A stretch of DNA of 64,000 nucleotides from Hydrogenophaga sp040372165 (GCF_040372165.1 NZ_BAABWG010000004.1:124001-188000); one strand, 5' to 3'. Positions 24,327 to 33,565 are shown, counted from the stretch's first letter. Notes: generated by a model from the sequence alone, not told the origin. Made by a program: numbers and translations.

Positions 24327-26609
24327 ATGCCCGAGACTCCTGCCAAGACTTCTTCTGCCAAGGACAAACCGCTGTCCGCCCCTCAAAAGGCCATGCGCAA
24401 GCTTGGGCTGGTGCGCGACATCGACCTGGCTTTGCATCTGCCGCTGCGCTACGAGGACGAAACCCGGATCACGAAGCTGGCCGATGCCCGCGATGGTCAG
24501 GTGGTGCAGATCGAGGGCGTGGTCACCGACAGCAACGTGGCCTATCGTCCGAGGCGGCAATTGCTGGTGACCTTGGACGATGGCAGCGATACCTGTACGC
24601 TGCGCTTTTTCACGTTTTACCCGGCGCACCAGAAGACCCTGGCCATCGGTGCGCGGGTCAGGGTGCGAGGTGAGCTCAAGGGAGGCTTCGGTTTTGCCGG
24701 GCGGACCATGATGCACCCCACCTTCCGCGGCGCCGGTGGTGAATTGCCCGATGCCCTCACGCCCGTCTATCCCACGAGCGCACAGTTGCCCCAGGCCTAC
24801 CTGCGCAAAGCGGTGCTCAGCGGCCTGCGTCGAGCCGACTTGTCGGAGACCTTGCCACTGCCGGTGGGCGAAGCACTGGCCCGTGTGATGACAGAGCGAA
24901 GAGGGCAGTTGGTCAGCCTGCAGGAGGCGCTGCGGTTCCTGCATAACCCCACGCCCGATGTGTCGCTCGGGGCGCTGGAAGATCACTCGCATCCGGCCTG
25001 GCAACGCCTCAAGGCTGAAGAATTGCTGGCTCAGCAGCTCTCGCAATTGGCGGCAAAGCGCGAACGCGACGCGCTGCGGGCGCCCTCGTTGGCAACGAAG
25101 CCGGGTGGTTTGCAGGAGCAATTGCTGGCGGTGCTGCCGTTTACGCTCACCGGTGCCCAGCGCCGCGTGGTGGAGGAGGTTGCACGCGATCTGGCCCGGC
25201 GGGTGCCCATGCACAGGTTGCTTCAGGGCGATGTGGGCTCCGGGAAAACGGTGGTAGCAGCGCTGGCAGCGGCAGTGGCCATGGGAGAAGGCTGGCAATG
25301 CGCTCTGATGGCGCCCACGGAAATTCTGGCCGAGCAGCATTTTGCCAAGCTGGTGACCTGGCTGGAGCCTTTGCTTGAGCCCATGGGCAAGCGAGTCGCC
25401 TGGCTGACTGGCAGCCAGAAGAAAAAGCAGCGCAACGAGATGTTGTCACTCATCGCCAGTGGCGAAGCTGCACTGGTGGTGGGCACGCACGCCGTGATCC
25501 AGGATCAGGTGCAGTTCCAGCGCCTGGGCCTGGCCATCATCGATGAACAGCATCGCTTTGGCGTGGCGCAACGTTTGGCGCTCAGAAGTAAGTTGACAAC
25601 CAGCGTTGCCGCCGGGCCGCCCCAAGGCGACGCAGCCCCCTCGGGGGGCAGCGACCCGCGAAGCGGCGGAGCGTGGGGGCCGGAAGAGCGCGTTGCCGCC
25701 GGGCCGCCCCAAGGCGACGCAGCCCCCTCGGGGGGCAGCGACCCGCGAAGCGGCGGAGCGTGGGGGTCAGCGCTCGAACCCCACATGTTGATGATGAGTG
25801 CAACGCCGATTCCTCGCACGCTGGCCATGAGCTACTACGCGGATCTGGATGTTTCCACGATTGATGAGCTTCCACCCGGCAGAACACCCATCGTGACCAA
25901 GGTGGTGTCCGACTCTCGACGCGCGGAGCTTCTTGACCGCATACGCGCGCAGATCGGGCAGGGCCGTCAGGTGTACTGGGTGTGCCCTCTGATTGAAGAG
26001 AGCGAGGCGCTGGATTTGTCCAACGCCACTGCCACTCATGCAGAACTGTCGCAGTCTTTGCCGGGGGTGATGGTGGGCTTGCTGCATTCGCGCATGCCAC
26101 CAGCCGAGAAGAAAGCCGTGATGCAGTTGTTCTCTGCGGGCGACATGGGTGTACTCGTCTCCACCACCGTGATCGAAGTGGGCGTGGATGTGCCCAACGC
26201 TTCGCTGATGGTGATCGAGCACGCGGAGCGATTCGGCTTGTCGCAGCTGCACCAGTTGCGAGGGCGTGTGGGGCGTGGCGCAGCCGCATCGGCGTGCGTG
26301 CTGATGTACACGCCCCCGGAGGGCGGCCGCCTGGGGGAGACGGCGCGCTCGCGGCTGAAAGCCATGGCCGAGACGAACGACGGTTTCGAGATCGCGCGGC
26401 GCGACCTGGAGATTCGAGGGCCGGGAGAGTTCATGGGCTCGCGCCAGTCGGGTGCACCCATGCTGCGGTTTGCCGATCTGGCTGCCGATGGGCACTTGCT
26501 GCAGTGGGCGCGCGAGGCCGCGAGGTCCATGCTTGATGAGCACCCTCGCGAAGCCGATCGCCATGTTGAGCGGTGGCTGGGCAACAAGCAGGACTACCTC
26601 AAGGCTTGA
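24327..26609 (+). CDS. recG: ATP-dependent DNA helicase RecG with a repeat-derived insert
   Basis: A 760-residue helicase that remodels stalled forks and Holliday junctions. The N-terminal wedge/OB domain covers about 60-160. Helicase motifs are Walker A GDVGSGKTV (about 308), DEQHRFG (about 411), SATPIPRT (about 491) and QLHQLRGRVGRG (about 655). Between DEQH and SAT there are about 54 extra residues (427-480) encoded by two tandem copies of a palindromic element, each read as AAGPPQGDAAPSGGSDPRSGGAWG-like sequence (cited by AGPPQGDAAPSGGSDPRSGG). Without them the length would be a normal 706. The ATG at 24327 gives the usual N-terminus, but its Shine-Dalgarno is weak. The insert may sit in a surface loop. 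Confidence 0.93.
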   Translation: MPETPAKTSSAKDKPLSAPQKAMRKLGLVRDIDLALHLPLRYEDETRITKLADARDGQVVQIEGVVTDSNVAYRPRRQLLVTLDDGSDTCTLRFFTFYPAHQKTLAIGARVRVRGELKGGFGFAGRTMMHPTFRGAGGELPDALTPVYPTSAQLPQAYLRKAVLSGLRRADLSETLPLPVGEALARVMTERRGQLVSLQEALRFLHNPTPDVSLGALEDHSHPAWQRLKAEELLAQQLSQLAAKRERDALRAPSLATKPGGLQEQLLAVLPFTLTGAQRRVVEEVARDLARRVPMHRLLQGDVGSGKTVVAALAAAVAMGEGWQCALMAPTEILAEQHFAKLVTWLEPLLEPMGKRVAWLTGSQKKKQRNEMLSLIASGEAALVVGTHAVIQDQVQFQRLGLAIIDEQHRFGVAQRLALRSKLTTSVAAGPPQGDAAPSGGSDPRSGGAWGPEERVAAGPPQGDAAPSGGSDPRSGGAWGSALEPHMLMMSATPIPRTLAMSYYADLDVSTIDELPPGRTPIVTKVVSDSRRAELLDRIRAQIGQGRQVYWVCPLIEESEALDLSNATATHAELSQSLPGVMVGLLHSRMPPAEKKAVMQLFSAGDMGVLVSTTVIEVGVDVPNASLMVIEHAERFGLSQLHQLRGRVGRGAAASACVLMYTPPEGGRLGETARSRLKAMAETNDGFEIARRDLEIRGPGEFMGSRQSGAPMLRFADLAADGHLLQWAREAARSMLDEHPREADRHVERWLGNKQDYLKA
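25604..25766. repeat. Two tandem REP-like palindromic units inside recG
   Basis: Two 76-base units (25604-25679 and 25691-25766) are separated by 11 bases, so the period is 87 bases (29 codons). Each holds GC-rich inverted repeats such as CCCCCTCGGGGGG and CCCGCGAAGCGGCGG. The units look identical. I know this kind of element as an abundant intergenic repeat in Comamonadaceae. Confidence 0.85.
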
Positions 26610-26630
26610 GATGGCCTCGTGGCCATGGCG

Positions 26631-26653
26631 GGTCGATCATCTTGCGATCGACC
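26631..26653. terminator. Convergent-gene hairpin after recG
   Basis: GGTCGATC (26631-26638) and GATCGACC (26646-26653) form a perfect eight-base stem with a seven-base loop, between the convergent recG and a lipoprotein gene. Only a short T-run (TCATGTTTT) follows on the plus strand, so termination is plausible but not certain. Confidence 0.4.
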
Positions 26654-26666
26654 TCATGTTTTCCAT

Positions 26667-27170
26667 TCACTGTTTGCGCGAGGAGACGCTCTCGTCGACG
26701 TCAGCCGGATAGTGCTCATCGCGCTTGTCGAGCTCGACGGCGCCGTAGAAGTGATGGTCGCGGATGAGGAAGAGTGCTCGGTATCGGAAGCTGAATCCGT
26801 TGACGGTGACCTCGATGGTCACTTTGTCCACGGTGTGGCCTCGCCAGCTGCCCTGCTCGTCGATCACCACATCCGCCACGAAGTTTCGTGTGCGCGCATC
26901 GCCGGAACAGTCGGGTGTGCTGTAGCGGTCGGTTGTTCCGCTGACGTGAAGCGAATGATCGCCGGTTCTCTCATAGTGGCCTTCTCGCCAGAAAGAAGAC
27001 ACGCTGCTGGTCCGGATGCACCCAGTGGACCAGTTGCCCACGTACTTGGCTGCAGGATCGGTCTTGTCTGTGGCGTCGGCACTGTCTTCATCGCTGCCGC
27101 CGCAGCCCAGCAAGGCGGTGGAGAGAATGCCGGCCAAGGCGATCCGGGTGAAGCGCTGAATGTGGTGCAT
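26667..27170 (-). CDS. Hypothetical lipoprotein, paralogue 1
   Basis: A 167-residue protein with a lipoprotein signal (core ALAGILSTALLGC, lipobox LLGC), followed by an acidic linker GGSDEDSADATD. The domain opens with AAKYVGNWSTGCIR and has further cysteine in TPDCSG. The protein 325 bases upstream has the same length, signal type, acidic linker and opening motif (DKYVGTWSSACEP), so they are tandem paralogues. Function is unknown. The ATG at 27170 has no clear Shine-Dalgarno; the chosen start gives a normal signal peptide. Confidence 0.65.
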   Translation of the reverse strand: MHHIQRFTRIALAGILSTALLGCGGSDEDSADATDKTDPAAKYVGNWSTGCIRTSSVSSFWREGHYERTGDHSLHVSGTTDRYSTPDCSGDARTRNFVADVVIDEQGSWRGHTVDKVTIEVTVNGFSFRYRALFLIRDHHFYGAVELDKRDEHYPADVDESVSSRKQ

Positions 27171-27420
27171 ATGTGAGGGGATTCTGGGTGCAAGGCGCGT
27201 CAGTTTGCACACTTCGGGCGGTGTGCCGAAGCCGCGGTAGGCATGATCCTACGGCGCCAGTGTGCCAGTGCTGTAAGCAGTTGATCGCTTGTGCAACAGA
27301 GTGCTGACGGGTGGCCGCCGTGTGGACGTTTTGGGCCGATAGAAGCCTCGGATGATGCGCAAGCTCACTGCCCTCTGTAGGCAAGTGCCTTGGCTTTCAG
27401 GCTTGAATGGAGCTTATTGG

Positions 27421-27458
27421 AAAAAAAGCTGCCGCGACAGCTCTAGAGTCGCGGCAGC
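27421..27458 (-). terminator. Intrinsic terminator of lipoprotein paralogue 2
   Basis: An 11-base perfect stem (27448-27458 with 27428-27438, GCTGCCGCGAC) and a nine-base loop is followed on the minus strand by seven Ts (complement of 27421-27427). It ends the upstream-starting lipoprotein gene on this strand. Confidence 0.88.
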
Positions 27459-27494
27459 TCCTGCTGAGTCTGCTCAGGAGTCAGGTTCGTGACT

Positions 27495-27998
27495 TCACTT
27501 CATGAGTGGGCGGTCCAGCTTGAGCAGTGTGGGGTAGCCATCTGCGTCTGGCGGTGAAGCGAGGTAGGCAGATGAATACATGGTGTTGCTTTCGATAGCA
27601 AAGAGCAATTTGACCTGGCCGCCGACACTGACGCTCGCTGAGGTCTTGTCAACAATCTTGCCGCTGGCAGTGCCCGTTGCATCGATGGTGAAAGCAAGAC
27701 TCAAGTTGTTGACGGAATTGGGGGTTCCGGTGCAGGTGGCGTTGGTCCAGGTGTTGATGGCATGGTTGCCAGTGACAGCTGCGGCGCCTGCCTTGTTCAG
27801 CGTCCACACATAGTTTCTTGATGAGCCACCAGAGGGTTCGCAGGCACTTGACCAGGTGCCAACGTACTTGTCCGCGGCTTCGGCTGCTGCCGGCGGAGCG
27901 TCGTCGCCCTCGTCGTCACTGCCGCCGCCGCAGGCGGCCAGAGCAAAGGCTGCCAGCAATGCCGACAGGGTGGTTTTCATGGGGAACTTCTTGTTCAT
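27495..27998 (-). CDS. Hypothetical lipoprotein, paralogue 2
   Basis: A 167-residue protein with signal core TTLSALLAAFALAAC (lipobox LAAC), acidic linker SDDEGDDAPP, then DKYVGTWSSACEPSGGSS and a second cysteine in ATCTGTP. The two cysteines match those of paralogue 1. A beta-rich lipocalin-like or heat-resistance-like fold is possible but unsupported. The ATG at 27998 has GGAGGG five bases upstream and is preferred over a start four codons earlier. It has its own strong terminator, so it is a separate unit from paralogue 1. Confidence 0.7.
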   Translation of the reverse strand: MNKKFPMKTTLSALLAAFALAACGGGSDDEGDDAPPAAAEAADKYVGTWSSACEPSGGSSRNYVWTLNKAGAAAVTGNHAINTWTNATCTGTPNSVNNLSLAFTIDATGTASGKIVDKTSASVSVGGQVKLLFAIESNTMYSSAYLASPPDADGYPTLLKLDRPLMK

Positions 27999-28383
27999 GT
28001 TGCCCTCCATCAGGCTGTGTAAGGAAAGGAAAAGCGGGTGAGCTCAGTCTATGGACTTCGCTCGTCAGCGGGTTCCTCCCGGTTGGGGAGAAGACTGTCC
28101 TCCTGTCATCCGGATGAGGTAGGTTTTGTGTATTCCCCCGCATCCGGTTGACCCGCTGACGCTCACCACGAAATGGAGTGCGTTTGCGCCTGATGTTGTA
28201 TGTATGCCGCTGAGTCGATATGCGCGGTTACGACTCTACGGTTACAACCTGAATAATTCGATACCCGGTTGTGGGTACTGCATTCGGGGGATGACAGCTG
28301 AGCATGTTCAGGCGTTCCCAGGCGTTTCAGGTCAGGGAGGGGGTGAGGTGCCTTGAAGGCCCAACTCGTCGCACAATACGGGC
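27999..28383. other. Divergent intergenic region before oxyR
   Basis: A 385-base gap between the lipoprotein gene (leftward) and oxyR (rightward). I see a duplicated CGGTTAC (about 28226 and 28240) and a TACCC/GGGTA inverted repeat (about 28262-28277) but no confident promoter. No gene is supported. Confidence 0.4.
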
Positions 28384-29346
28384 ATGACACTGACCGAACT
28401 CAAGTACATCGTGGCCGTGGCTCGCGAAAAGCACTTTGGCAAGGCGGCAGAGGCCTGCTTTGTTTCGCAGCCGACTTTGTCGGTGGCGATCAAGAAGCTT
28501 GAAGAAGAGCTGGAAGTGAAGATCTTTGAGCGCAACGCGAGCGAGATCGCCGTCACGCCTTTGGGTGACGAAATCGTTCGTCAGGCGCAAACCGTGCTGG
28601 AGCAAGCTGCATCCATCAAGGAAATCGCCAAGCGGGGAAAGGATCCGCTGGCGGGACCACTTCGCTTGGGTGTGATCTACACCATCGGCCCCTACCTGCT
28701 CCCTGATCTGGTTCGGCAGGTGATCGACCGCTCTCCGCAAATGCCGCTGATGCTGCAAGAGAATTTCACCGTCAAGCTACTGGAGTTGCTTCGCCTGGGT
28801 GAGATTGACTGCGCGATTCTGGCTGAACCATTCCCGGACACGAACCTCGCGGTCGCGCCTTTGTATGACGAACCGTTCATGGCGGCCGTGCCGGTGAATC
28901 ACCCGCTGGCCGCCAAAGGGAGTGTGACTTCTGACGAGTTGAAGAAGGAAACCATGCTGCTGCTGGGCACCGGTCATTGCTTCCGTGATCATGTGTTACA
29001 AGTGTGTCCAGAATTTTCACGGTATGCGAGTGAAGAGACGGAGGGAATTCGTCGCAGCTTTGAAGGGTCTTCTCTGGAGACCATCAAGCACATGGTGGCT
29101 GCCGGGATGGGAGTGACGCTGGTACCTCGCTTGTCAGTGCCGCGTTCGGCACTGGATGACGATGTCGATTGCGGTCAGGATTTTGGTGATTCGGCCTACA
29201 TTCGTTACCTTCCGTTTGAGGGCGAGCCTCCGACCCGCCGGGTGGTCCTGGTATGGCGGCGCAGCTTCACCCGTTACGAAGCCATCGCCGAGTTGCGCAA
29301 TGCCGTCTATGCCTGTGCCTTGCCGGGCGTGACCCGTTTGTCCTGA
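28384..29346 (+). CDS. oxyR: Hydrogen peroxide-sensing LysR regulator OxyR
   Basis: A 320-residue LysR protein. The HTH is in residues 1-60 (TELKYIVAVAREKHFGKAAEACFVSQPTLSVAIKKLE, cited by FVSQPTLSVAIKKLEEEL). The peroxide-sensing cysteines are visible in GTGHCFRDHVLQVC, a CX8C spacing as in the C199/C208 pair of E. coli OxyR. It switches on catalase and peroxidase genes when oxidised. ubiA follows within three bases of its stop and may be co-transcribed; no catalase gene is adjacent here. Confidence 0.93.
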   Translation: MTLTELKYIVAVAREKHFGKAAEACFVSQPTLSVAIKKLEEELEVKIFERNASEIAVTPLGDEIVRQAQTVLEQAASIKEIAKRGKDPLAGPLRLGVIYTIGPYLLPDLVRQVIDRSPQMPLMLQENFTVKLLELLRLGEIDCAILAEPFPDTNLAVAPLYDEPFMAAVPVNHPLAAKGSVTSDELKKETMLLLGTGHCFRDHVLQVCPEFSRYASEETEGIRRSFEGSSLETIKHMVAAGMGVTLVPRLSVPRSALDDDVDCGQDFGDSAYIRYLPFEGEPPTRRVVLVWRRSFTRYEAIAELRNAVYACALPGVTRLS

Positions 29347-29349
29347 TCT

Positions 29350-30336
29350 ATGCGTTCGACCACTGCTTCCCCGAACGGCCCTGTGCTGGAGCCCAAGCCT
29401 CAGCCTGCGCCCGGCCGTTTGTCTTTGTATCTTGACCTCATTCGCTGGAATCGACCGGCTGGCTGGCTCTTGCTGTTGTGGCCTTCGCTGGCTGCCCTGT
29501 GGCTAGCGGCGGGAGGTGTACCTGCCATACACCTGTTGATCGTTTTCACTGCAGGAACGGTATTGATGCGCAGTGCCGGATGTTGTGTGAACGATGTGGC
29601 CGACCGGGACTTTGACAGGCACGTGAAGCGAACGGCACAGCGGCCAGTGACCAGCGGACGCATTGGCGTCAAAGAGGCCTTGCTGGTGGGGGCAGTGCTG
29701 GCTCTGGTGGCATTTCTATTGGTGCTGACGACGAACCTCACCACGATAGTCTGGTCCTTTACCGGGCTGTTGCTGGCCATCATCTATCCGTTCGCCAAGC
29801 GGCTTGTCTCCATGCCGCAAGCGGTTCTGGGGGTGGCATTCAGCTTCGGCATCCCGATGGCGTTCTCAGCTGTCAACGGGGGCCCGATGTGGGAGCTGCA
29901 GTCCATATTCGAGGCTGATCTGTCTGGCCTCGGCCTGTTGCAGACGGCATGGAACAGTGTGCATTGGCAAGCCTGGGCCTTGATGCTGGGCAACCTGTTC
30001 TGGGTCATTGCCTACGACACCGAATACGCCATGGTAGATCGTGACGATGACCTCAAGATCGGCATGAAGACCTCGGCCATCACCCTGGGCGACAGGGATG
30101 TACCCGCCGTGATCGGCTGCTATCTCATTTATCTCGCCGTCTGGACATGGGTCCTGTGGCCGCAGATCAATCAGTGGGTGTGGAGCGTAGCTGTCGTTGT
30201 GGCTCTGATTCAGGTTGCACGTCACTGGCAGTTGATTCGGGGTCGAACCCGGGAAGGCTGTTTTCAGGCCTTCCGCACCAACCACTGGCTGGGATTCACA
30301 GTCTTTGCCGGCGTGGTGCTGGGCCTGGCCTTCTGA
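29350..30336 (+). CDS. ubiA: 4-hydroxybenzoate polyprenyltransferase
   Basis: A 328-residue integral membrane prenyltransferase that attaches the polyprenyl tail to 4-hydroxybenzoate in ubiquinone synthesis. The two Asp-rich motifs that bind Mg-diphosphate are present: NDVADRDFD (about residues 78-86) and YDTEYAMVDRDDD (about 219-231). About eight helices follow a Pro-rich N-terminal leader. RWNRPAGWLLLLWPS near residue 33 is typical of UbiA. It begins three bases after oxyR stops and converges on proC. Confidence 0.93.
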   Translation: MRSTTASPNGPVLEPKPQPAPGRLSLYLDLIRWNRPAGWLLLLWPSLAALWLAAGGVPAIHLLIVFTAGTVLMRSAGCCVNDVADRDFDRHVKRTAQRPVTSGRIGVKEALLVGAVLALVAFLLVLTTNLTTIVWSFTGLLLAIIYPFAKRLVSMPQAVLGVAFSFGIPMAFSAVNGGPMWELQSIFEADLSGLGLLQTAWNSVHWQAWALMLGNLFWVIAYDTEYAMVDRDDDLKIGMKTSAITLGDRDVPAVIGCYLIYLAVWTWVLWPQINQWVWSVAVVVALIQVARHWQLIRGRTREGCFQAFRTNHWLGFTVFAGVVLGLAF

Positions 30337-30350
30337 GGAACAAGGGGTGT

Positions 30351-31175
30351 TCAGTCCCCGAACTCCTTGCCCAGCTCCTGGGAGCGTTGCTTCGCCGCCC
30401 GCATGGCGCCCTGGAAGTGGGCTTTGACACCTTGCGCTTCCATGTGACTTAGCGCAGCAAAGGTGACGCCAGCTTTCGACGTGACACGATCACGCAAGGT
30501 CTGAGGTGGCTCGTCAGAGCGTTGGGCCAGCGTGGCGGCTCCGATGAAGGTACCGGTGGCCAACTCCATGGCAAGTTCTGGTGAAAGTCCCATTTCAACA
30601 CCGGTGTCGCGCATGGCTTCGAGAAAGTAGAACACATAGGCTGGACCAGAGCCTGATAGGGCTGTGACCGCGTCGAGTTGTGCTTCGCTGTCGCACCACA
30701 CGAACGAGCCCGTGGTGGCGACCACGGTGTCGACCATTTTCCGGTCATCGGCGGTCACGGCATCACGGGCAAAAAGACCGGTCATGCCAAGGCCGACCAG
30801 CGCCGGCGTGTTGGGCATGGCACGCACGACGCGTTCGCTGCCCGTCCAATGGCTGATGTTGTCGCTGCTGATGCCCGCGGCCACACTCAAGTGCAAGGCG
30901 TCGGCATTGATGGTGGGGGCCGAAGCGAGCGCGACTTCCTTGAAGACTTGCGGTTTGATCGCCCACACCACCATGTCGGTAGGTGGCAAGGATGGGCCGG
31001 CCGCATCGTACAGGGCAACGCCCGGAAACTGGGCTCTCAGACGCTGGCGCTGTTCGTCCCATGGCTCCACGATGTGAATGACCTCAGGAGAGTGGCCTTG
31101 TTTGATCAGGCCGCCGATGATGGCGCTGGCCATGTTGCCGCCGCCGATGAAAGTGATGCTGGTTGAAAGGGGCAT
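30351..31175 (-). CDS. proC: Pyrroline-5-carboxylate reductase
   Basis: A 274-residue NADPH enzyme for the last step of proline synthesis. The Rossmann motif is ITFIGGGNMASAIIGGL near the N-terminus. Further marks are WAIKPQ, RAMPNTPALVG, and the C-terminal dimer/substrate segment SGSGPAYVFYFLEAM followed by TSKAGVTFAAL, where P5CR normally has TSPGGTT. The ATG at 31175 gives the usual N-terminus. It is separated from glpK by 90 bases. Confidence 0.93.
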   Translation of the reverse strand: MPLSTSITFIGGGNMASAIIGGLIKQGHSPEVIHIVEPWDEQRQRLRAQFPGVALYDAAGPSLPPTDMVVWAIKPQVFKEVALASAPTINADALHLSVAAGISSDNISHWTGSERVVRAMPNTPALVGLGMTGLFARDAVTADDRKMVDTVVATTGSFVWCDSEAQLDAVTALSGSGPAYVFYFLEAMRDTGVEMGLSPELAMELATGTFIGAATLAQRSDEPPQTLRDRVTSKAGVTFAALSHMEAQGVKAHFQGAMRAAKQRSQELGKEFGD

Positions 31176-31265
31176 GGTGTTTTCGGTCAGGAATGGTGCT
31201 GCACGGCCTTCTTTCCAACAGAAAACCGACCTGCAATGGTAGCGCCAGCAGCGTGACGCTGTCAG

Positions 31266-32759
31266 TCAGTCAGCCACCGCCTGACGCACGGCGTGTTCCC
31301 ACATGGCCATCTTTTCTCTGGCTTGCTCGCTGGGGATGGCGGGCTCGAAGCGGCGTTCGGCTCGCCACATGTCACCCAGCTCTTCCAGGTTGTTGTACAT
31401 GCCGCAGTGCAAACCCGCCAAATAGGCAGCGCCCAGTGCTGTCGTTTCCACCACGGCTGGCCGGACGACGGGAATACCGAGGAGGTCGGCCTGAAACTGC
31501 ATGAGCAGGTCGTTCACGCAGGCGCCGCCATCGACACGCAGTTCGCTCACCGGCACACCGCCAGCTGCCATGGAGTCGCGACTCATGGCCTCGAGCAAGG
31601 CCGCGCTCTGGTACGCAATGCTCTCCAGTGCCGCTCGTGCGATGTGGGCCATGGTGGTGCCTCGGGTGATCCCGACAATGCTCCCTCGTGCCTTGGGTTT
31701 CCAGTAGGGCGCACCCAGGCCTGTGAAGGCCGGCACCAGCATCACGCCGCCCGAATCCGGCACACTTTCGGCCAGTTGCTGTACCTCGCTGCTGGAGTCG
31801 ATGGCCTTGAGCCCGTCGCGCAACCATTGCACCACCGCGCCACCGATGAACACGCTGCCTTCCAGCGCGTATTGCGCTGGCCCTGCAGGCTGTGCAGCCG
31901 AGGTGGTGACCAAACCGTTCTCGCTGGTCTGGAAAATATCTCCGGTGTGCATGAGCATGAAGCAACCGGTGCCGTAGGTGTTTTTGGCCATGCCGGCAGA
32001 GAAACACGCCTGGCCGAACAATGCGCTCTGCTGGTCGCCGGCGACCCCTCCAATGGGCAGCGACTTTCCGAGGTGGGCCGCAAGAATGTCACCGAAATGG
32101 GCAGATGAGGGGAGTACCTCGGGCAGGACAGCGGCAGGGATGTTCAGCGCCTCGAGCAGCTCCTTGTCCCAAGCGTGTTCCCGCACATTGAACACCATGG
32201 TGCGCGAAGCGTTGCTGACGTCGGTCACGTGGCGCTGTCCACCTGTGAGGTGCCAGATCAACCAGGTGTCGACAGTGCCAAAGGCCAGCTCACCCTGGTC
32301 GGCGAGCTCGCGAGCCCCGGGCACGTTCTCGAGTATCCAGCACAATTTGGTGGCGGAGAAGTAGGCGTCGATGCGAAGCCCGGTCTTTTGCAGAACTGTG
32401 TCGGTCAGGCCGCGTTCACGCAGCTTGGCGCAAATGTCCTCTGAGCGCCGGTCCTGCCAGACAATGGCACGGTATACCGGCTCGCCGGTGCGGCGGTTCC
32501 ACAGCAAGGTGGTCTCACGCTGATTGGTGATGCCTACGCTCTGGATGTCGCTCGCCTGCAGCCCCGACTTTGCCAGGACTTCTCGCGCGGTGGCCAGCTG
32601 TGTTTCCCACAGGTCGCTGGGCTCGTGTTCGACCCAGCCAGGCTGCGGATAGTGCTGGGCAAATTCTCGCTGGGCCATGGCCACGATGCGGCCACCGTCA
32701 TCGAACACGATGCTGCGCGAACTGGAGGTTCCCTGGTCAAGAGCGAGCAGATAAGACAT
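31266..32759 (-). CDS. glpK: Glycerol kinase
   Basis: A 497-residue FGGY kinase making sn-glycerol 3-phosphate. Visible features are the ATP loop LALDQGTSSSRSIVFD, cited by DQGTSSSRS, then WQDRRS, VDTWLIWHLTGG, AGDQQSALFGQ and the second FGGY signature GGVPVSELRVDGGACVND, cited by ELRVDGGA. The ATG at 32759 begins MSYLLALDQG, the standard start. It lies just after glpR on the same strand (14 bases between), opposite the glycerol ABC operon, and would feed glpD. Confidence 0.96.
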   Translation of the reverse strand: MSYLLALDQGTSSSRSIVFDDGGRIVAMAQREFAQHYPQPGWVEHEPSDLWETQLATAREVLAKSGLQASDIQSVGITNQRETTLLWNRRTGEPVYRAIVWQDRRSEDICAKLRERGLTDTVLQKTGLRIDAYFSATKLCWILENVPGARELADQGELAFGTVDTWLIWHLTGGQRHVTDVSNASRTMVFNVREHAWDKELLEALNIPAAVLPEVLPSSAHFGDILAAHLGKSLPIGGVAGDQQSALFGQACFSAGMAKNTYGTGCFMLMHTGDIFQTSENGLVTTSAAQPAGPAQYALEGSVFIGGAVVQWLRDGLKAIDSSSEVQQLAESVPDSGGVMLVPAFTGLGAPYWKPKARGSIVGITRGTTMAHIARAALESIAYQSAALLEAMSRDSMAAGGVPVSELRVDGGACVNDLLMQFQADLLGIPVVRPAVVETTALGAAYLAGLHCGMYNNLEELGDMWRAERRFEPAIPSEQAREKMAMWEHAVRQAVAD

Positions 32760-32773
32760 GCTGGTTGAGAGGA

Positions 32774-33565
32774 TCAGTGAGACTGGAATGGGCTTTCGAG
32801 ACCTGTGGCAATCACGCACTCAACGTTGTTCTGCTCCATCAGGGCATCAAACGGCGGCGGAGGGTCCTGGTCGGTAAAAACCACGTCGATATCGTCCAGC
32901 TTGGTCAGTTCGACCATGGCCGGACGATTGAATTTGCTTTGGTCGGCGGCCAGCCAGACCTCGCGTGACTGTTCAATGATGGTGCGAGCCACTTTGACCT
33001 CACGGTAGTCATAGTCGCGCAAGGTGCCGTCCGATTCGATGCCACTGATGCCGATGAGGCCAATATCCACCTTGAACTGGCGCATGAACTCGACGGTGGC
33101 TTCGCCCATGATGCCCTGGTCGGCGGCGCGAACTTGCCCGCCTGCAATGATGACCTCGCAATCGGGGTTGGCGCTGAGCAATGCGGCCACATGCAAATTG
33201 TTGGTAATGACCCTCAGGCCCCGGTGTTGTGTCAACTCACGCGCGACGGCCTCAATGGTGGTGCCGATGTTGAGGATCAGCGAGCACCCGTTTGGCACGC
33301 GGCTGGCAATCGCCTTGGCAATACGGGTTTTGGCGTCCGAATTGATGGCCTGGCGCTGGCGGTACGCGATGTTCTCTGTTGTCGACCCCGGCAAGCGCAC
33401 GCCGCCATGGAAGCGCGAGAGCAAACCAGCTTCGGCCAGGCGCTGCACATCGCGACGCACGGTCTGAAGCGTGACGCCGAATTGCTCTGCGAGCGATTCG
33501 ATGGTCTGCGGCCCTTGGAGTCGGACCACATCAAGCATCTGGGTATGGCGGGGTGACAGGTTCAT
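32774..33565 (-). CDS. glpR: DeoR-family glycerol regulator
   Basis: About 263 residues. The DeoR HTH lies in residues 5-58 (QTIESLAEQFGVTLQTVRRDVQRL, cited by FGVTLQTVRRDVQRLAEAGL). The C-terminal sugar-phosphate-binding domain shows NIGTTIEAVA, then GISGIESDGTLRDYDYREV, cited by SGIESDGTLRDYD. It probably represses glpK and the divergent ABC/glpD genes until glycerol 3-phosphate binds. The start could be 33565 (used here) or 33601; neither has a good Shine-Dalgarno. Family length favours the shorter form. Confidence 0.87.
   Translation of the reverse strand: MNLSPRHTQMLDVVRLQGPQTIESLAEQFGVTLQTVRRDVQRLAEAGLLSRFHGGVRLPGSTTENIAYRQRQAINSDAKTRIAKAIASRVPNGCSLILNIGTTIEAVARELTQHRGLRVITNNLHVAALLSANPDCEVIIAGGQVRAADQGIMGEATVEFMRQFKVDIGLIGISGIESDGTLRDYDYREVKVARTIIEQSREVWLAADQSKFNRPAMVELTKLDDIDVVFTDQDPPPPFDALMEQNNVECVIATGLESPFQSH

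Noticed and set aside
23784..25340. 518-residue minus-strand open frame across queA and recG
   Set aside because: It overlaps conserved parts of both genes and has no family resemblance.
26667..27170. Possible copper or haem function for the lipoproteins
   Set aside because: They have only two scattered cysteines and no CxxCH or Met-rich motif.
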